A stretch of DNA of 64,000 nt, taken from Nonomuraea helvata. GTDB lineage: Bacteria; Actinomycetota; Actinomycetes; Streptosporangiales; Streptosporangiaceae. Of the stretch, positions 8,603-16,852 are shown in pieces (the stretch's first letter is position 1; each line of letters starts with the position of its first letter). Under the pieces are notes generated by a model. That model was given only the letters and a program-made list of their open reading frames with translations, had not been told where the DNA came from and did no database searches. The stretch spans positions 2,480,001 to 2,544,000 of the forward strand of contig NZ_BAAAXV010000001.1 of assembly GCF_039535785.1 (NCBI RefSeq), read 5' to 3'. A program made the position numbers and the translations under genes.

Positions 8603-9223
8603 ATGCGCATCTCCGAACTCAGCGCCAAGTCCGGTGTCGCCATCCCGACGATCAAGTACTACCTGCGCGAGGGGCTGCTGCACCAGGGGCAGCAGACCGC
8701 CGCGACCAGAGCCGAATACGACGAGGCCCACCTGCGCAGGCTCCGCCTGATCCGGGCCATGCTCGAGGTCGGCAGACTCCCCGTCGCCTCCATCAAGAAG
8801 GTCATCGAGGCGGTCGAGGACGAGTCCCTTCCCGTGCACGAGATGCTGGGCACGGCCCACTACGCCCTGAGCCCCGCCGTCGAGCCCGAGCCCGGCGAGG
8901 ACTGGCAGATCGCCCGCGACCAGGTCGACCGCCTGGTCGCCGACCTGGGCTGGGACATCGCCCCGCACGCCCCCACCCGCGACGAACTGGCCCAGACGCT
9001 CGTCCGGATGCGCCAGCTCGGCCTGCCCATCGACCTCACGCCGTACGCCGAGACCGCGCGGACGCTGGTGTCCGAGGTCGAGATGGACAAGATCCCGTTC
9101 CACGGTCCGCGCGACGCCGCCGTGGAGGCCCTGGTGCTCGGCACCGTCCTGTACGGCAAGGCGTTCGACGCGCTGCGCCGCATGGCCCAGGAGTCGGAGT
9201 CGGCCCGCCGCCTGTCCCCCTAG
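8603..9223 (+). CDS. MerR-family transcriptional regulator
   Basis: 206 aa. The MerR winged helix is at residues 1-70 (MRISELSAKSGVAIPTIKYY, then LREGLLHQG and a dimerisation helix). The C-terminal part is long, helical and Pro-rich, with no Cys cluster, so a metal-sensing role is unlikely and a small hydrophobic effector more plausible. It follows the LysR gene by 15 bases. Confidence 0.88.
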   Translation: MRISELSAKSGVAIPTIKYYLREGLLHQGQQTAATRAEYDEAHLRRLRLIRAMLEVGRLPVASIKKVIEAVEDESLPVHEMLGTAHYALSPAVEPEPGEDWQIARDQVDRLVADLGWDIAPHAPTRDELAQTLVRMRQLGLPIDLTPYAETARTLVSEVEMDKIPFHGPRDAAVEALVLGTVLYGKAFDALRRMAQESESARRLSP

Positions 9224-9230
9224 GGGGCGC

Positions 9231-10118
9231 CTAGATCAGGCCGTTCGCGCGCAGCACCTCGACGGCGTGCACGGTGGCGGCTCCGCGCCACTCGAGCGCT
9301 CCGGCCGGCGAGTGGCGCGCGTACTCCACGCTCCAGCCGCCGTCGTCGTGCTGCTCCCCCTCCAGCCGGACGAGATCCGCGGCGATCACCTCCGGCTCGA
9401 ACAGGTTCCGGACCGGCCGGCCCGGGTACGGGGCGAAGTCCAGCGGGCGCAGCGCCTCGTTCTCGGTGCCGCCCACGACGGGCACCCGCCCGTCCGCGGG
9501 GATGTGGGCGCCGAGCCGTTTGAGCAGGCCGGCCGCCCTCGGCTGGCTGTCGTAGACGGCGTCGAGGAAGCGCACGGCGAACATCAGCACGTACGCGTGC
9601 GGCTCATCATCCAGCGCCTGGATCGCGTCGAGGCTGTAGCGCGTGGCGCGCTCCAGCCACGGGTGCGCGGCCACGGCCGGGTCATGAACGGCGACGCGGT
9701 GGGCGGCGGCCGCGGAGATCGAGGTGATCTGCAGGGACGACGTGGCCGGGTCGCCGCCCGCCCACAAGGGAGCGGTGGCCTCGTCGACGGTGAGCGGCAG
9801 CGAGAACGGCAGCCCGCCGTCGGGCAGCGTGATAGAGCCGAGCCAGTCGCACAGCGCCGCGGCGTGCGGCGAGGTCGCCGGGGCGACGTTCTCGAACGCC
9901 TCGAAGGCGTGCAGCGCCGCCCCCGGCTGGCTCTCGGGCGAGCGCAGGTCCGCCTCCAGCCCCCAGCCGTAGCCGCCGTCCGGGTTGCGGTAGGCGTCCA
10001 GGGCGGCCAGCACGGCGGCCGCGTCGCCGTCGCCCATGAGCAGGTCGTAGCGGCGGCGGTCCAGCACGCGCGCGTGTCCTGCGAGGAATCCGGGGATCGC
10101 CGAAGGGTTCGCTTTCAT
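9231..10118 (-). CDS. Prenyltransferase/terpenoid-cyclase-toroid-like protein
   Basis: 295 aa, soluble, with no signal peptide. Repeated (alpha/alpha) segments with QW-like turns, RNPDGGYGWGLEADLR near residue 43 and HDDGGWSVEYARHSP near 262, are typical of squalene-cyclase/prenyltransferase-fold proteins of actinomycetes. The DxDD motif of true cyclases is not visible, so catalysis is doubtful. The gene is convergent with the MerR gene and divergent from the PPOX gene; no pathway partners are adjacent. Confidence 0.7.
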   Translation of the reverse strand: MKANPSAIPGFLAGHARVLDRRRYDLLMGDGDAAAVLAALDAYRNPDGGYGWGLEADLRSPESQPGAALHAFEAFENVAPATSPHAAALCDWLGSITLPDGGLPFSLPLTVDEATAPLWAGGDPATSSLQITSISAAAAHRVAVHDPAVAAHPWLERATRYSLDAIQALDDEPHAYVLMFAVRFLDAVYDSQPRAAGLLKRLGAHIPADGRVPVVGGTENEALRPLDFAPYPGRPVRNLFEPEVIAADLVRLEGEQHDDGGWSVEYARHSPAGALEWRGAATVHAVEVLRANGLI

Positions 10119-10194
10119 GCGGTCATCCTGCCCACGCGGGCGACATGTCGTCTTGTAACTTCCGGCCGTCTTTCCCGGTCAGCACAATGGGGGG

Positions 10195-10608
10195 ATGGAC
10201 GGCGAGCAGGCCCGCGCGAGGTTCCGGGAGGAGCGGGTGGCACGGCTGGCCACGGCGAGCCGCGACGGCGCCCCTCACCTGGTGCCCGTCACCTTCGCCG
10301 TCGTCGCGGACCGGGTGGTGACCGCGATCGACCACAAGCCCAAGACCACCACCGCCCTGAGGCGGCTGCGCAACATCCGGGAGAACCCGCGCGTCAGCCT
10401 GCTGGCCGACCACTACGAGGACGACTGGGCACGGCTGTGGTGGGCGCGCGCCGACGGCCTGGCCAGGATCGTGGAGGAGGGGCCGGAGCGGGAGCCGGCG
10501 CTCGACGCGCTGGCGGCCAAGTACGGCCAGTATCGCGAGCGCCGGCCCGACGGCCCGGTCATCCTCGTGGACGTCACCCGTTGGACCGGCTGGTCCTTCA
10601 CTCCGTGA
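10195..10608 (+). CDS. PPOX-class F420-dependent oxidoreductase (TIGR03668-like)
   Basis: 137 aa, the usual length of the split-beta-barrel flavin/F420-binding family. The N-terminal RFREERVARLATASRDGAPH strand-turn and the C-terminal ILVDVTRWTGWSF are family hallmarks. These enzymes bind F420 or FMN and reduce unknown small molecules. The 3' end overlaps the convergent ThuA gene by 11 bases. F420 use agrees with the actinobacterial setting. Confidence 0.85.
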   Translation: MDGEQARARFREERVARLATASRDGAPHLVPVTFAVVADRVVTAIDHKPKTTTALRRLRNIRENPRVSLLADHYEDDWARLWWARADGLARIVEEGPEREPALDALAAKYGQYRERRPDGPVILVDVTRWTGWSFTP

Positions 10609-11272
10609 TGGTGACCGGCCGCTTCAGCAGCCACAGCGCGGCCCGCTGGAGCAGCGTCCTGTGCACCTCGTTCTCGTACGACCTGGTGTCGTGGCCCAGG
10701 GCGTCGTAGAACACCCGGCCCCGGCGCACGGGCCGTGCCCAGATCAGCGGCTGGCCGTTGGACGAGGCCAGCGGCCGTACGTCGGGCAGGATGTCGAGGT
10801 CGCTGTAGACCTCGTCCACCACGTCGAAGTCCCGCAGGCCGTCCACCACCGGGTGTCCGCCGTGCACCCGCACGCCCGTCCACCCCAGCGGCGGGTGGTG
10901 GGACTTGGGCCAGGTCCAGCAGCCGCCCAGGACGCGCGGCCAGCCCTGCCAGTCGTCGAAGCAGATCGACGCCGAGTGCATGCACAGCAGGCCGCCGCCC
11001 CGCTCGAGGTGGTCGAGGAGCGTGGTGCGGGCCTCGGCGGGTAACGCGAAGCGCCACTCGGGACGCAGGTCGGCGAAGCGGTCCTGGTCCATCTGCCAGC
11101 GCAGCGCGTTGACCGTGATGAGCTGGACCTCCGACGGCTCGCTCAGCGCGCCCGCGATGTCCTCGGTGATCTCCGACTCGACCCCCACCTCGGCGAGCGC
11201 CTCCGCGAGCGCGGCCGACGTGGCGGCGAAGTCATGGAACAGTCCTCCTGACAGGATCAGATTTCTCGCCAC
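10598..11272 (-). CDS. ThuA-domain protein (class I glutamine-amidotransferase fold)
   Basis: 224 aa covering a complete ThuA domain: the N-terminal ILSGGLFHDF strand, a central RGGGLLCMHSASICFDDW segment, a GWTGVRVHGGHPVVDGL loop and the C-terminal RGRVFYDALGHDTRSYEN signature. ThuA proteins are linked to trehalose or other sugar use, but the precise reaction is unsettled. There are no sugar genes beside it, so the role is open. Confidence 0.8.
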   Translation of the reverse strand: MARNLILSGGLFHDFAATSAALAEALAEVGVESEITEDIAGALSEPSEVQLITVNALRWQMDQDRFADLRPEWRFALPAEARTTLLDHLERGGGLLCMHSASICFDDWQGWPRVLGGCWTWPKSHHPPLGWTGVRVHGGHPVVDGLRDFDVVDEVYSDLDILPDVRPLASSNGQPLIWARPVRRGRVFYDALGHDTRSYENEVHRTLLQRAALWLLKRPVTITE

Positions 11273-11371
11273 TTACCCAGCTCATCATGCTTACCGCGGC
11301 ATTTCCAGCGGAAAGCCTCGACTGGCGGCCCCGGCACGCCGACCTCCTTGGCGACGGGGGATGATGCCGCC

Positions 11372-12217
11372 GTGGAGTTCGAGGAGCATCGCCCCCTGCT
11401 GCTGGGGCTGGCCTACCGCCTGCTCGGCAGCATGTGGGACGCGGAGGACGTGGTCCAGGAGGCGTGGCTGCGGTGGCAGGGCGTCGATCGGAGCGAGATC
11501 AAGGAGCCGCGGGCCTTCCTGCTGACCGTGGTCTCGCGGCTGGCGCTCGACCAGTTGCGCTCCGCGCGGGTCAGGCGCGAGGCGTACACGGGGCCGTGGC
11601 TGCCCGAGCCGGTGTTGACGTCGGAGGCGGGGCCGCTGGACACGGCCGAGCTGCGGGACACCGTCTCGTACGCGACCCTGCATCTGATGGAGCGGCTCTC
11701 GCCGCCGGAGCGGGCGGTGTTCGTGCTGCGGGAGGCGTTCGAGCTCCCGTACGAACAGGCAGCGGAGATCGTCGGCACCTCCGTGGCCAACGCCAGGCAG
11801 CTCCACCGCCGCGCCTCCGTGCGGCTCGCCCAGGGGCGTGCCAGGTTCCAGCCGTCCGCGGCGGACCACGTCGAGCTGGTGACGAAGTTCATGGACGCGG
11901 CCTCGGGCGGCGACCTGGCCGCGCTGACCGAGCTGCTCCACGAGGACGTCGTGGCCTACACCGACGGCGGCGGCAGGGTCCGCGCCGCGCTCCGGCCGAT
12001 CCTGGGGCGCCGCAAGGTGGCGGACTTCCTGGTGGGCCTGAGGAACAAGTACGGTCCCTCGGAGGCGCAGGTGCTCGACGTCAACGGCCATCCGGTCATC
12101 TGGACGCGGGTGGCCAGGTACCGGCAGCTGGTGGCGTTCGACATCCAGGACGGCCGCATCAGGGAGATCTACAGCATCATGAACCCGGACAAGCTCCGCC
12201 GCCTCACCCCGGCCTGA
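11372..12217 (+). CDS. SigJ-type ECF (ECF41-like) sigma factor with SnoaL-like tail
   Basis: 281 aa from the GTG at 11372 (a TTG eight codons upstream is possible). Sigma region 2 (EHRPLLLGLAYRLLGS, then AEDVVQEAWLRW) and region 4 (LSPPERAVFVLREAFELPYE, then an HTH) are followed by a 110-residue SnoaL/NTF2-like domain. In ECF41 factors this tail regulates activity in place of an anti-sigma. Such factors usually sit beside a redox enzyme gene; here the next gene is an SDR, 62 bases downstream. Confidence 0.9.
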   Translation: MEFEEHRPLLLGLAYRLLGSMWDAEDVVQEAWLRWQGVDRSEIKEPRAFLLTVVSRLALDQLRSARVRREAYTGPWLPEPVLTSEAGPLDTAELRDTVSYATLHLMERLSPPERAVFVLREAFELPYEQAAEIVGTSVANARQLHRRASVRLAQGRARFQPSAADHVELVTKFMDAASGGDLAALTELLHEDVVAYTDGGGRVRAALRPILGRRKVADFLVGLRNKYGPSEAQVLDVNGHPVIWTRVARYRQLVAFDIQDGRIREIYSIMNPDKLRRLTPA

Positions 12218-12279
12218 GCGCCGGGGCGCCGGCCGGGCGACCTGCTCAGCCACCACCCGCACGATCTATAGTCGCCCCT

Positions 12280-13041
12280 ATGGATCTCGGCATCTCGGGC
12301 AAGGTCGCCCTCGTCACCGGAGGCAGCGCGGGCATCGGCCTCGCCGCGGCCAAGAGTCTCGCGCGTGAGGGCTGCGACGTCTGCGTCAGCGCCCGCAACC
12401 CCGACCGGCTCGCGGACGCGGTGGTGCAGCTTCAGGAGTACGGCAAGGTCGTGCACGCCGTGCTGGCCGACGTGGAGGACCCGGCCGCCGCCCGGCGGGT
12501 GGTCGAGGAGACGCGTGACGTGCTGGGGCCGATCGACATCCTGGTGGCCAACGCGGGCGGGCCGCCGGCCGGGCGCTTCGATGAGGCCAGCCTGGCCGAC
12601 TGGGAGGTCGCCGTCGAGCGCAACCTGCTCGGCACCGTACGCCTGATCCACGCGGTCCTGCCCGAGATGCGCTCGCGCGGCTGGGGGCGCATCGTCACGG
12701 TCACCAGCAGGTCGGCCAGGGAGGCGATCGACGGCCTGGCGCTGTCCAACGCCACCCGCTCCGCCGTGGCCGGCGTCGTGCGCACCCTGGCCCGCGAGGT
12801 CGGCCGCGACGGCGTGCTGGTCAACAACGTGATGCCCGGCCCCATCGACACCGACCGGCTGCGAAGCATGGCGGGCGACGATGAGGCCCTCGCCCGGCGG
12901 GGCGAGGCGGTGCCGGTCGGCCGGATCGGGAACCCGGATGAGGTGGGGGACGTGGTGGCGTTCCTGGCCAGCGAGCGGGCCTCGTTCGTGAACGGGATCT
13001 CGATGCTGGTGGACGGCGGCGAGAGCCGCGTCATCGCCTGA
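12280..13041 (+). CDS. SDR-family oxidoreductase
   Basis: 253 aa. Rossmann motif TGGSAGIG at 14-21, NAG at about 91, and VNNVMPGPIDT plus the C-terminal VDGGESR as in FabG-like SDRs. The usual catalytic Ser is present in TVTSRSARE, but the Tyr of YxxxK is replaced (ALSNATRSA), as in the 3-oxoacyl-reductase-like subgroup with SNxxR. Catalysis by the classical Ser-Tyr-Lys set is therefore doubtful. It may be the SigJ-linked partner gene. Confidence 0.85.
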   Translation: MDLGISGKVALVTGGSAGIGLAAAKSLAREGCDVCVSARNPDRLADAVVQLQEYGKVVHAVLADVEDPAAARRVVEETRDVLGPIDILVANAGGPPAGRFDEASLADWEVAVERNLLGTVRLIHAVLPEMRSRGWGRIVTVTSRSAREAIDGLALSNATRSAVAGVVRTLAREVGRDGVLVNNVMPGPIDTDRLRSMAGDDEALARRGEAVPVGRIGNPDEVGDVVAFLASERASFVNGISMLVDGGESRVIA

Positions 13042-13044
13042 GCG

Positions 13045-13617
13045 TCACTTCCTGACCAGCGTGCGCGCGATCGCGGCGGCCCAGGGCTCGTCCTCGTCGA
13101 GGAGATCGACGAAGGAGGACAGGTTCGCCCGGTGGAAGCAGGCGCCCATCAGCATCGCCGCGGCGGCGTCGGCGTCGGCCGCCTCGTCGAGCCGGCCGCC
13201 GCGCTGCTCGGCCCGCAGGATCTCGGCCAGCGCCTGGATCGGCAGATGCGGCCCCGCCTGCCTCTCGGCCAGCATGGTCCTGAACCCCGACAGGAGCGAC
13301 GGATCGGCCAGCACGCCGGAGGCGATGCCCGCGGCCTTGCGGTAGAACTCCAGGGCCGTCAGCGCGAACTCGGTGAGGTTCGCGGCCAGGTCGCCCTGGC
13401 CGGTGCCGAGGCGCAGCCGCGCCAGGGCGGGGCCGAGTGCGGGCAGCCGCTCCAGCAGGACCGCGAGGAAGAGCGCCTCTTTGCCGGCGAAATGCTTGTA
13501 GAGCAGCGCCTCCGAACAGCCGGCCTGCTGGGCGATGCGCTTGGTGGTGGCGCCCGCGATGCCGAACTCCCGTATGGCCTGCTCGGCGGCGTCGATGATG
13601 CGATCGCGTGTGCGCAT
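13045..13617 (-). CDS. TetR-family transcriptional regulator
   Basis: 190 aa. The N-terminal HTH (residues 2-50: RTRDRIIDAAEQAIREFGIA, TTKRIAQQAGCSEALLYKHF) is canonical TetR, and a typical ligand-binding helical domain follows. ATG 13617 is used because the homology begins there. A dyad, AGCGAG-TG-CTCGCT, at 13632-13645 is the likely self-operator. That operator resembles the motif shared by the 35-58 kb catabolic genes, so this protein is one candidate for their repressor. Confidence 0.9.
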   Translation of the reverse strand: MRTRDRIIDAAEQAIREFGIAGATTKRIAQQAGCSEALLYKHFAGKEALFLAVLLERLPALGPALARLRLGTGQGDLAANLTEFALTALEFYRKAAGIASGVLADPSLLSGFRTMLAERQAGPHLPIQALAEILRAEQRGGRLDEAADADAAAAMLMGACFHRANLSSFVDLLDEDEPWAAAIARTLVRK

Positions 13618-13628
13618 CCGCCCATGAT

Positions 13629-13645
13629 ATGAGCGAGTGCTCGCT
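13629..13645. promoter_or_regulatory. TetR operator between TetR and the receiver-reductase gene
   Basis: AGCGAG (13632-13637), TG, CTCGCT (13640-13645) is a perfect 6-bp dyad, 15 bases upstream of the TetR start and 52 before the divergent signalling gene. The 16-mer 13629-13644 matches 12 of 16 positions of the catabolic operator consensus. Binding by the adjacent TetR is inferred from position and symmetry. Confidence 0.55.
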
Positions 13646-13696
13646 GAGCTTGCCGCACATGACATGCTTCCTCTTAGGGACCAGTGGGGAGAAGAC

Positions 13697-15346
13697 ATGG
13701 ACAAGCCGGTCATCGTTACGGTGGACGACGACCCGGGCGTCTCGCGGGCGGTGGCTCGTGACCTGAGACGCCGCTATGGCCAGGAATACCGGATTGTCCG
13801 CGCCGAAGCGGCCGCGGAAGGCATCGAGGCCGTCAAGCAGATGCGCCTGCGAGGCGACGACGTGGCGGCCATCCTGGCCGACTACCGCATGCCGCAGATG
13901 AACGGCGTGCAGTTCCTCGAGGCCGCCATGGACATGTATCCGTACGCGCGCAGGGTGCTGCTGACGGCCTACGCCGACACCGACGCCGCGATCCAGGCCA
14001 TCAACGTGGTGGACCTCGACCACTATCTGCTCAAGCCGTGGGACCCGCCGGAGGAGAAGTTCTATCCGGTGATCGACGGCCAGCTCGACGCCTGGATGCG
14101 CACGGACCGGGTCGAGCGGTCCGAGCTGCGGGTGGTGGGCGACCGGTGGTCGGCGCACTCGTACAAGATCCGCGACTTCCTGGCCCGCAACCACGTGCCG
14201 TACCGGTGGATGCTGGCGGAGGACCCGGAGGGCGCGCAGCTGGTGAAGGCCGCAGGAGAGGGCTGCCATCTGCCGCTGGTGGTGACCGCCGAGGGCACCA
14301 CGCTGGAGTCGCCCGACCAGGGCACGCTGGCCATGGCGGTGGGCCTGTCGACCACCCCGGCCACGGACTTCTACGACCTGATCGTGGTGGGCGGCGGCCC
14401 GGCCGGGCTCGGCGCGGCCGTCTACGGCGCCTCGGAGGGGCTGCGGACCGTGATGGTCGAGGCGTACTCATCGGGCGGCCAGGCGGGGCAGAGCTCCAGG
14501 ATCGAGAACTACCTGGGCTTCCCCGACGGCGTCTCGGGGCAGCAGCTCGCCGACCGGGCGCGCAGGCAGGCGCTGAAGTTCGGGGCGGAACTGCTGACCG
14601 CGCGCAAGGTGGTCTCCCTGGAGGCACGCGGCCAGGCGCGGGTGGTCGGGTTCAAGGACGGCGGGGAGATCGCGGCACACGCGGTGATCCTGGCGACCGG
14701 CGTCACCTACCGCCGTCTGGAGGCGCCGGGGCTGGACGAGTTCGTCGGCCGGGGCGTCTTCTACGGCGCGGCCCTGACCGAGGCGCCCTCCTGCCAGGAC
14801 GGCGAGGTCTACATCGTCGGGGCGGCCAACTCGGCCGGACAGGCAGCGGTCTACCTGGCGGGATTCGCGAGCAAGGTCCATTTGTTGGTGAGGGGTGATG
14901 GTTTGGAGAAGTCCATGTCTCACTACCTCATCGAGCAGATAGGCGCGCTCCCCAACATCGAGGTGCACCTCCAGACGGAGGTCGTCGGCGGCGAGGGCGA
15001 CGACCACCTCGAGCGGCTGACGCTCTCGACCAAGGGCGAGACCCGCACGGTGGACGCGCAGTGGCTGTTCGTGTTCATCGGGGCCGAGCCGTACACGACC
15101 TGGCTGGGCGAGACGATCGAGCGCGACGAGAAGGGGTTCGTGCTGACCGGTCCCGACCTGGTGCAGGGCGGGCGGCGGCCGCGTAACTGGCCGCTGCGGC
15201 GCGAGCCGTACTTCCTGGAGACGAACGTTCCCGGGGTGCTGGCCGCGGGCGACGTACGCGCTGAGTCGATCAAGAGAGTGGCCTCCGCCGTCGGCGAGGG
15301 CGCGATGGCCGTCGCGCTCGTGCATCGCTACCTGGAGAAGCAATGA
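13697..15346 (+). CDS. Response-regulator receiver fused to thioredoxin-reductase-like flavoprotein
   Basis: 549 aa. A receiver domain (1-125; acidic VDDD near 10, phospho-acceptor Asp62 in LADYRMP, Lys in LLKPW) is joined by a thioredoxin-like linker region to an FAD/NAD(P)H oxidoreductase. That half has the FAD motif GGGPAGLGAA near 231 and the NAD(P) motif VGAANSAGQAA near 373. The redox CxxC of thioredoxin reductases is absent: the equivalent segment reads YGAALTEAPSC. It is therefore a diverged reductase, possibly signalling or transferring electrons to another partner. The start at 13697 has GGGGAGAAG upstream. It overlaps the kinase gene by ATGA and forms a two-component pair with it. 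Confidence 0.9.
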   Translation: MDKPVIVTVDDDPGVSRAVARDLRRRYGQEYRIVRAEAAAEGIEAVKQMRLRGDDVAAILADYRMPQMNGVQFLEAAMDMYPYARRVLLTAYADTDAAIQAINVVDLDHYLLKPWDPPEEKFYPVIDGQLDAWMRTDRVERSELRVVGDRWSAHSYKIRDFLARNHVPYRWMLAEDPEGAQLVKAAGEGCHLPLVVTAEGTTLESPDQGTLAMAVGLSTTPATDFYDLIVVGGGPAGLGAAVYGASEGLRTVMVEAYSSGGQAGQSSRIENYLGFPDGVSGQQLADRARRQALKFGAELLTARKVVSLEARGQARVVGFKDGGEIAAHAVILATGVTYRRLEAPGLDEFVGRGVFYGAALTEAPSCQDGEVYIVGAANSAGQAAVYLAGFASKVHLLVRGDGLEKSMSHYLIEQIGALPNIEVHLQTEVVGGEGDDHLERLTLSTKGETRTVDAQWLFVFIGAEPYTTWLGETIERDEKGFVLTGPDLVQGGRRPRNWPLRREPYFLETNVPGVLAAGDVRAESIKRVASAVGEGAMAVALVHRYLEKQ

Positions 15347-16776
15347 GCACCACAAATGTGGACATCGATGAACTGCGCAAGCTCTTCCTCTTCGAGCGGC
15401 TGACCGACGAGCAGCTCACCAAGCTGGCCAACAGCGGTCAGGTGCGGACGTTCGCCCAGGAGGAGGTGATCCTCCGGCAGGGCGACCCGGCCGAGTGCTT
15501 CGCGGTGCTGCTCGACGGCGAGATCCAGATGATCAACGAGACGGTCAGCGCCGGGACCGTGGCGATGCCCCGCACGTCGCAGCCGGGCGTCTACGGCGGC
15601 GCCACCAGCGCCTACCTGGGCGACCGGGCGCCGCAGACCTACCAGCACACGCTGCGGGCCACCGCGCCGACGCGGATGTTCCTGCTGCCGGCCAAGAAGT
15701 TCGCCTACATCGTGGCCGAGTGGTTCCCGATGGCGATGCACCTGCTCGACGGCATGCTGTCGGGCGGACGGTTCCAGCGCGAGGCCATCGACCGGCGGCA
15801 GCGGCTGACCGCGCTCGGCACCATCACGGCCGGGCTCACGCACGAGCTGAACAACCCGGCCGCGGCGGCCGTGCGCGCGGCGAGCGAGCTGCGCACGCTG
15901 GTCAGGACCTCGCGACTGCAGCTCGCCCAGCTCGCCGAGGCCGGCATCCCGCCGGAGAAGCTGCGCGCGCTGATCGAGTGGCAGGAGGCCTGCACGAACA
16001 ACCTGGGCAAGCTGCCGCAGCGCACCCCGCTGGAGATCTCCGACGCCGAGGACGAGCTGGGCGAGGCCCTGGATGACCTCGGCGTCGATGACGCCTGGGA
16101 GCTGGCTCCCGCGCTGGTCAACGCCGGGTTCTCGAACAAGGAGCTGGAGAAGGTCCGCGGCAAGGTGGGCGAGGAGCAGACTCCCGCCGCGCTGCACTGG
16201 CTGGCCGGGGCGATCGAGATCTCGCAGATGCTCCGCGAGGTGACCGAGGCCACCGAGCGCATCACGTCGCTGATCAACTCGGCCAAGCAGTACTCGCAGA
16301 TGGACCGGGCGCCGTTCCAGCAGGTGGACCTGCACGACCTGCTCGACAGCACGATCGCGATCTTCCGCGGGAAGATCCCGCCGGGCATCAGCGTGGTCAC
16401 CGACTACGACCGCACGCTGCCGCTCATCCCCTGCTACGCGGGCGAGCTCAACCAGGTGTGGACGAACCTCATCCACAACGCGCTCGACGCGATGGGCGAG
16501 GTGGGCACGCTGACGATCCGCACCGCGCATGACGAGGACGAGGCGATCGTCGAGGTCGGCGACACCGGCCCCGGCGTGCCCGAGGCGATCAAGGAACGCA
16601 TCTTCGAGCCGTTCTTCACGACGAAGAGCGTGGGCCAGGGCACCGGTCTCGGCCTCGACATCTCCTACCGGATCGTGGCCGGACGGCACGGCGGGGAGAT
16701 CAAGGTCCGCTCGGCGCCGGGCGAGACGTGGTTCGAGGTGCGCCTGCCGCTGAGGGAGCCCGTCCCGGTCGCCTGA
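15343..16776 (+). CDS. Sensor histidine kinase with cyclic-nucleotide-binding domain
   Basis: 477 aa, soluble. A cNMP-binding (CAP_ED) domain spans residues about 10-140 (RQGDPAECFAVLLDGEIQ). The H-box THELNNPAAAAV places the phospho-acceptor at His167. The HATPase_c domain (about 360-470) has the N-box NLIHNALDA, the DTGPG box and GTGLGLDIS. Start and stop overlap with the upstream receiver-reductase gene, its obvious phosphotransfer partner. No membrane segment is seen, so it reads an internal signal. Lack of a canonical phosphate-binding cassette suggests the ligand may not be cAMP. Confidence 0.92.
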   Translation: MSTTNVDIDELRKLFLFERLTDEQLTKLANSGQVRTFAQEEVILRQGDPAECFAVLLDGEIQMINETVSAGTVAMPRTSQPGVYGGATSAYLGDRAPQTYQHTLRATAPTRMFLLPAKKFAYIVAEWFPMAMHLLDGMLSGGRFQREAIDRRQRLTALGTITAGLTHELNNPAAAAVRAASELRTLVRTSRLQLAQLAEAGIPPEKLRALIEWQEACTNNLGKLPQRTPLEISDAEDELGEALDDLGVDDAWELAPALVNAGFSNKELEKVRGKVGEEQTPAALHWLAGAIEISQMLREVTEATERITSLINSAKQYSQMDRAPFQQVDLHDLLDSTIAIFRGKIPPGISVVTDYDRTLPLIPCYAGELNQVWTNLIHNALDAMGEVGTLTIRTAHDEDEAIVEVGDTGPGVPEAIKERIFEPFFTTKSVGQGTGLGLDISYRIVAGRHGGEIKVRSAPGETWFEVRLPLREPVPVA

Positions 16777-16789
16777 GTATGATCTGCCC

Positions 16790-16842
16790 TTGTCAAGAAG
16801 TGCCCTTACCCCATGTAATGGTTGACCGAAACATGGGGTAAG
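16790..16842 (+). promoter_or_regulatory. Promoter and 12-bp inverted repeat before abgT
   Basis: A -35 box TTGTCA (16790-16795) and a -10-like TGTAAT (16814-16819) are spaced 18 bases apart. CTTACCCCATGT (16805-16816) pairs perfectly with ACATGGGGTAAG (16831-16842). The dyad overlaps the -10 box and its right arm touches the AAGGAG ribosome-binding site of abgT. It could be an operator, an RNA hairpin hiding the ribosome-binding site, or the terminator of the kinase gene; the position best fits regulation. Confidence 0.55.
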
Positions 16843-16852
16843 GAGACGGGCT

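Noticed and set aside
9231..10118. Functional squalene/hopene cyclase
   Set aside because: Far too short (295 aa) and without DxDD; only the fold-type repeats are seen.
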